A stretch of 64,000 bases of DNA, from positions 6,366,001 through 6,430,000 of the forward strand of contig NC_081811.1 of the NCBI RefSeq assembly GCF_030704535.1. The letters run 5' to 3'. The notes beneath the pieces were generated by a model that was not told the origin of the DNA, did no database searches, and saw only the letters and a program-made list of their open reading frames with translations. Of the stretch, positions 58,687 through 64,000 are shown one piece after another (position 1 is the first letter of the stretch; each line of letters opens with the position of its first letter). A program made the position numbers and the translations under genes. Source of the DNA: Vitis vinifera. Lineage: Eukaryota > Streptophyta > Magnoliopsida > Vitales > Vitaceae.

Positions 58687-59772
58687 ACAAAAAACTCGTT
58701 TGGTTGAGAGGGTTGTTTTTGTTTTCATTGTTTCCCGTGTTCTCAAAATGACACTGTTTAGAGAACAACAAAATGTTGTTTTCCCCGTTTTTTTACTGTT
58801 TACAGAACAAAATTAAACAAAAAAAAACCATCTGTTCTCCGTGTTTTTTTTTTCTTCCCGTTCTCATCTCTTCTCCAGCACAGTCCCAGTCTTGATTCAA
58901 GGTTCGTGAAATTTAAATCCAATGGCATAATAGCAAAGAGACCCCTAAAACGGATCCAGAAAACACAGGGAGCAAAAGAAAATCCATTTTTTTTTGTTTT
59001 CCTTGGGGTTTTTGCTTGGATTTTCTCGGAAATCAAACGAGGATGAATTTTCCCGGAAATCGAATGGGGGATGGATTTTCTTGGGAATCAAACGGGGGTT
59101 GCAAAAAAAAAAATAATAATAATAACATGATTAGATTAGTACCTGCGAGGATTGAGAGTGGCAGAGGAAAATAGGGCCTTTTAGGGATTCTCTCGGCTGG
59201 AGGGCAACTTCAGAAAAGGGCTTCTTGATGCCCGAGAGAGAGAGAGAAGTGGGTGGCATTTTTAATTTTTGGTTTTAGTAGAGATAAAAAAAAAAATTAA
59301 CAAATCACGAGAACAATTTTATCTCAATTTAATAGAATATGCTATAATTTTTTAATAAAGTTAAAGATTAAATAAAAAAATATTAATAAAAATAATTTTA
59401 TTATGTTTGATTTATTTTAAAAAAATATAAAAAATATTTTTATTTTTAAATTAATAAAATAAATAATTTTTTTAATTTAAATGAACTATATATCTAAAAA
59501 TTATTTATAAATTTATAATATAAAATTACTTGAAGAAAATATTTTATTAATTAGAAAAGAAAAAAAAAACATCTTTCAAACGAATTTTTTGTTTTATTTG
59601 TTCTAATTTTTTTTTTTTATTAACTCAACCAAACATGTTTTTTTGTTTTTGAGAACAAAAACTGTTTTTTAAAATTCAATTCCCAAACATAATTTTTTTT
59701 AAAAAAACACCAAAAACTGTTCTCAAAAACTATTTTCCAGAACAGTTTTCAAAAACAGTAACCAAACAGGCC
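58687..59772. mobile_element. About 1.1-kb insertion with GTTTGGTT ends
   Basis: Present only in the right copy; the left copy has about a dozen other bases at the site (near 50352-50367). It begins near ACTCGTTTGGTTGAG and ends AACAGTAACCAAACAGGCCC, so the ends share an inverted GTTTGGTT core. The interior (58860-59110) contains a segment related to 51780-52015, and a GA-rich run at 59236-59252. No transposase. Confidence 0.6.
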
Positions 59773-60977
59773 CTAATTTTCATTTTGAGAATTATGTTTA
59801 AAAACAGTTACCAAGACATTAATTTCTTTCCCTTTCAAAAGACTAGGCAATGTCTCCAAACCCTAACAAATCTTCAATAATCTTCCTACACCATAAATGT
59901 TGTAATCATTCAATTCATTTTCCCATATTTAGTTTTTTTTTTTTTTTTAAACAAGAATAATTTTAACAAGTCAGTCACCAATTGGGGTGATCAAAAGTGC
60001 TGAAATATGAGCATCATAGGACTAAACCCATTGATGTGGAATCACTATCAGGAGCCCAACACCTACCCAAATGTTAAATTATGGATTACTGAAGACTTAA
60101 TTTGTTGTTTAGTTCATGTAGCCACATTTTTTGTTTGAATTTAACATACATAGCACTGACATGAGGATTTTGCAACAATTTTCAGCTGTTTCCTATTTGT
60201 AGTTCACTCAAATGATCTATTAGAAAGTGTGAAGATGCATGAACTTACTCTATTAAGGCTTATTCATGAGGGGTGATTATTATAATCTAGTGTTGTTTTC
60301 TTATGCTACTTAATCTTCTTTGATAGTATAAAAAGCAGGTAGGACAAGGGGCACTTTGGGAAACTTAAAATTGGGTCGTCACTTTTCTGATACCCTGTGT
60401 GGAGAGTCGAGACAAAAACTATCGGTTTGTGTGGATATTAAATTTGTGACTTTTCAAATGTATTCATATGTGTATATAAACTAGGCTGTACAAATTTAAT
60501 TGTCATTGTTTGGAGTTCCATTTGAACCTTCTAGAAAATTCAGAAAAGTTTTAATTATTATTAAAATAAGAAGACATAGGATATGTTGAAAGTAGGAAAA
60601 TATTTTTAAATTTTATACAAATTGATAAATAATTCAAATTATGAAATTGGGTTTTACTTTTTTTGTTTTTTTTTTCCTTTTTACATTTATTTATTTTTTA
60701 TAATTAAACAAAAAATAAGAAAAAAAGGAAAGCAAGGACAACACTAGGCACACATCAAAACAAATTTGATAAGTGGCAAAATATGATGTCCTCACTTGAG
60801 CATTTAGCCCACATTCCAAAATCGATATGCTCTAAGGAAATGACACATGTCATAAATCTGATCCACAAATACCTTTTAAATTTTTTTCAAATATTTTGAA
60901 AAAACATTAAAATAGTATTAAAAAAATAAAATATAAATATAAATTATAAAACTTGAAAATATATACTCCACCTGGTC

Positions 60978-61460
60978 GGATCCGTACCATAACTTATGTT
61001 TTAATTTGGGAAAATTATGTTTATAGGCTTGAGAAATATATGATTTTAGAAACCATATACTTAAAATATGAGATCAACATAATAATGAAAAAAATATTAT
61101 ATGTTTCATACACTATTTATTATTCATATTTATATTTTCGAAATTACCCTTTAGGTGTCTTTGTCAGCAACCATCACCCATGTCCATGTCATTTGGAAAA
61201 CGTAAGGAGCAAAAAAACAAACAATTTTTTTGGTTTTCCTTGGGGGTTTTGTATGAATTTTCTCAAAAATCAAATGAGGATGAATTTTTTCGGAAATCAA
61301 ATGGGGGATGGAGACCCCTAGAACAAATCCAAAAAACACAGGGGGGCAGAAAAAATATAATTTTTTTGGTTTTTTTCTTAAGGGTTTTGTATGGATTTTC
61401 TCATAAATCAAACGAGGATGAATTTTCTAGGATCCGTACCATAACTTATGTTTCAATTTT
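60978..61460. repeat. Element bounded by about 30-bp direct repeats, right copy
   Basis: The counterpart of 51569-52051 in the right copy: GATCCGTACCATAACTTATG at about 60979 and again at about 61432, with the same internal tandem pair. Confidence 0.65.
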
Positions 61461-62906
61461 ATAATTGCACCATAAATTGTACGCCTAGTGTGCCCTCTAT
61501 TATTGGACTCTTTTTCCTCAATTTTTTTTCATTATTTTCTACATCATAAATCAAAATTACCCCGATTCGTATTTTAATACCTAATACCTAGATGAATGAA
61601 TGCATGCATCATACAAGTCCCCATCAAATATAATAATTAGGCCTAGCAGATCTCCTAAAAACTAACGGATAAGGAAATCTACGCAATTATTTTAAATAAT
61701 TTTAGCAATAATTAATCAAGGCGGCGTCGCGGCTCACATACTTTATGTTTATTTTAATATATGAATGGCTTCGACTTTATCATAGGATACTTGTCATTTT
61801 TTGGTACCGGTGACGGCGCCGGTGTCCGGTGAGGAGTTGAATGGGACTGGGTTGATTTGGAAGAATATGGCATGGGACCCAATTTATAAAAGAAAAATGG
61901 GAACAAGAAATGACTATGTGCTATGAATCTAGGGCATCATTCCATGCCTTTGGATATGATATGGACCACCACCTCTCTTATCCCACGAGGCAACTGCCTT
62001 TCTTAATCGCCTGTCCATTTATATTGAATTAATATTTATTTTCTTTCTTAGAAGAATAGTCAATTGTGGATCGCAACAGTAACCGTTTTGGAGTATTCAC
62101 CTGTCTTATTCTACTTAATGTTATTTTTCTGAAAAAAATGCATTTATTTAAATCACGACTGAAATTATTACTTGGGGAGGAAGGAAAAGGTTGAGACCTT
62201 GTGCTAAAATTTGATTGAAGAAAAAGTAGTATGATAGTCTCCAAAAAGAATCTTGATGTTTATCCAAGTCTTGATTTTAATTCATCAATATTTTTGGGAT
62301 GATGCTATTTAAAAATCTTAAAATGGTATTTTTTTTCCTTCTATTTTACTCAAATAATATATTTTTTCTTATTTTACTAAAAGCTTATATACACATTTTT
62401 CGTCAACTTAAAACCTTATTTGGAAAAACTTTTTATTTTTAACTTTAATTAAAATTGAAGTTAAAATCAAAGTCATAAATTTTAAACAACGATTGATACG
62501 ATATTAGTTGTAAAATTTAAAATTTATATATTAAATTTTTTTAAGTCATAAGCTTCTTAAATAAAATAAAAGTTTTTGTTGAATTTATTTTTTTTTATTT
62601 TTCAAAAATGGATCCAAGAAAGGATTTAAAAAATAATTTATATTTTATATTTAGATATTAATTAATTCTTTGTAGAGAAGCAATTGATAAAGGTATTGAC
62701 TTATGGCCAAGTAGTAACAGTTGTCTCACCCAAATCTAAGATTCCCCAAGAGTCATTTTCTTTTGGATTATTTTTTTACCACCTTTTACCCAAGGGAGGT
62801 GATAGCGGTCTCAATCAAATTTTATTTTTTTGAATTATCCATTCTTTTGGGATGACAGATGACTTGAGCAAAATTCAAACCAATTCTTCCAAGTTGTCAA
62901 GACTGA

Positions 62907-63346
62907 GAAAGCTTTCAAAAAAAAAAAAACTAACCCAAGACGAAGGGAGATGTATCTGGACCATTTCCACGTCATAAAGCGACAGATGCGCCTCTGTCTT
63001 TTAGTGCTCTTGAGTCTTGTCGCTTCAGCCACATCACCTCAAATTATTATTATGATTAATTTTGATTTTATGTTTCCTTGGAAAGAGTAGGGGGTTTCAC
63101 TGAAGCTTCCCAACCAATTTCACAGCTCCCCTCCCATCAACTCCCTTCACATCACCATTCGTACCCACAAGAAAATTCATCCCACTTTTGTAAAAATCAT
63201 TAAAAAAATCAAAAGTAGTGTTCAGAAAGTTCAAGAAGAATTTGAAAATTAAGTAGCATCATAGCATGCTCTATGTTTTCATTTTACTAGCAATGAAATG
63301 ACTTTCAGTGTGTATGCTTAGCAGTGGTGGAGCCACCATATGCCTG
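62907..63346. other. Unrelated filler replacing the ERF1-like region in the right copy
   Basis: About 440 bp between CAAGTTGTCAAGACTGA and GACGGTGC, where the left copy has 1,866 bp with the ERF1-like gene and the USP exon. It contains an A-run at 62918-62929 and a moderately GC-rich 62930-63020. No ERF, USP or transposon protein similarity is visible. Confidence 0.7.
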
Positions 63347-63908
63347 GACGGTGCCAGTGCTTTGCTCTGCTAGTGATGCTTAGAAGGTTGAAATAGGGAA
63401 GGATAATGAGAAATTGTCATTATTTATTTATTGACGTATTTAAATTGATTATTGGAACATTTTTATTATTATGAAAATTAAAACTCACCAAGACTTTGAC
63501 CACTCTTTTTTTTTTTTTTTTTAATTAATGAGATTATGATTAGGATGATACCAAATTATACTTCTTTTCGATAGGCCTTGAAAATGCATCATTAATTAAG
63601 AGTTTGTTTAATAATGATTTTAAAAAATATTTTTAGTCTAAAAAATATTTTAAAAAAAAATTAAGTGTTTGAAAAAGTTTAAGAAACATTTTGAAAAATA
63701 TAAAAAATCACTTATAATATTAAAAAAATCACTTGATGCATAATTCTCTTAAAAAATGTTTAAAAAAGAAAATCATTGTCAAACACTTTTTAAGTGGTGT
63801 TTTAAACTTTGATAGACACCATTTAGTATTTTCTTTATGATTAACTTCATTTATATTTTATTTTCGTTTCCATTTTATAATACTACACTTGGAGAAACAA
63901 TGAGGGCT

Positions 63909-64000
63909 TGGAATTATTTGGATCTACAAAAAAAAAATGTTATTTTAATAAATTAATTTTAGCTTATTTAATAAGTGAAATCAAGTGATTAAATCACATT
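63909..64000. other. Sequence beyond the duplication
   Basis: Unique AT-rich DNA after the right boundary of the duplication; no feature seen. Confidence 0.6.

Larger units (their letters stand above)
56222..63908. repeat. Large tandem duplication, right copy (about 7.7 kb)
   Basis: A head-to-tail repeat of 48239-56221. The junction joins unit end AATGAGGGCT to unit start TTGGATTTGC. Relative to the left copy it has the following changes: a MITE at 57327-57652, an insert at about 58687-59772, a deletion of about 300 bp matching 52091-52389, and replacement of 53801-55666 (with the ERF1-like gene) by unrelated sequence at 62907-63346. No gene is supported in it. Confidence 0.93.

Overview
This window is plant nuclear DNA. 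It is very AT-rich, with spliced-gene signals, AP2/ERF transcription factors, Ty1/copia and L1-type retroelements, MITEs and microsatellites. The repeat families and the tandem group-IX ERF array look like grapevine (Vitis) or a close relative, but that is recognition from memory and has not been checked by a search. Genes are sparse, and most of the sequence is transposon debris and duplicated intergenic DNA.

Layout. (1) 1-20.75 kb: essentially no intact genes. It holds a fragment of a MazG-type dCTP pyrophosphatase gene (2.67-2.93 kb, minus). It also holds a three-layer nested insertion at 4.49-10.8 kb: a ~310-bp MITE, interrupted by an element with a GGTTTTAAAAACCGG end, itself interrupted by a 5.09-kb copia retrotransposon with 5-bp target duplications, tRNA-iMet primer site and polypurine tract. 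A ~1.4-kb direct duplication lies at 13.3-17.1 kb. (2) 20.76-23.33 kb: one intact gene for a cis-prenyltransferase (dehydrodolichyl diphosphate synthase family), with a probable 5'-leader intron. (3) 23.3-33 kb: retroelement graveyard with L1 relics in both orientations, a decayed copia element on the minus strand, and four short poly(A)-tailed insertions flanked by target-site duplications.

(4) 33.7-42.4 kb: the functional core, an array of ethylene-response factors. Four tandem plus-strand genes (34.3, 36.2, 38.1 and 39.7 kb) each have one AP2 domain and a C-terminal EDLL-type activation motif. A decayed fifth copy (about 41.05 kb) and a divergent sixth member on the minus strand (41.8 kb) follow. 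The four tandem genes share two conserved promoter blocks, one about 150-270 bp and another about 330-550 bp upstream of the ATG, so they were probably duplicated with their regulation. (5) 43.3-48.2 kb: another copia relic, a long AT microsatellite, MITEs and intergenic DNA.

(6) 48.24-63.91 kb: a head-to-tail duplication of a unit of about 8 kb. The left copy carries an ERF1-type gene (54.18 kb) and an orphan first exon of a universal stress protein gene (55.45 kb, minus). The right copy has lost both, with 1.87 kb replaced by about 440 bp of unrelated sequence, and has gained two insertions.

Taken together, the window is an ethylene/jasmonate-type transcription factor cluster (ERF95/98-like genes plus an ERF1-like gene) next to a dolichol-pathway enzyme gene, in repeat-rich surroundings. 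Start sites, splice sites and TATA boxes are read by eye. Percentage divergences were not computed.
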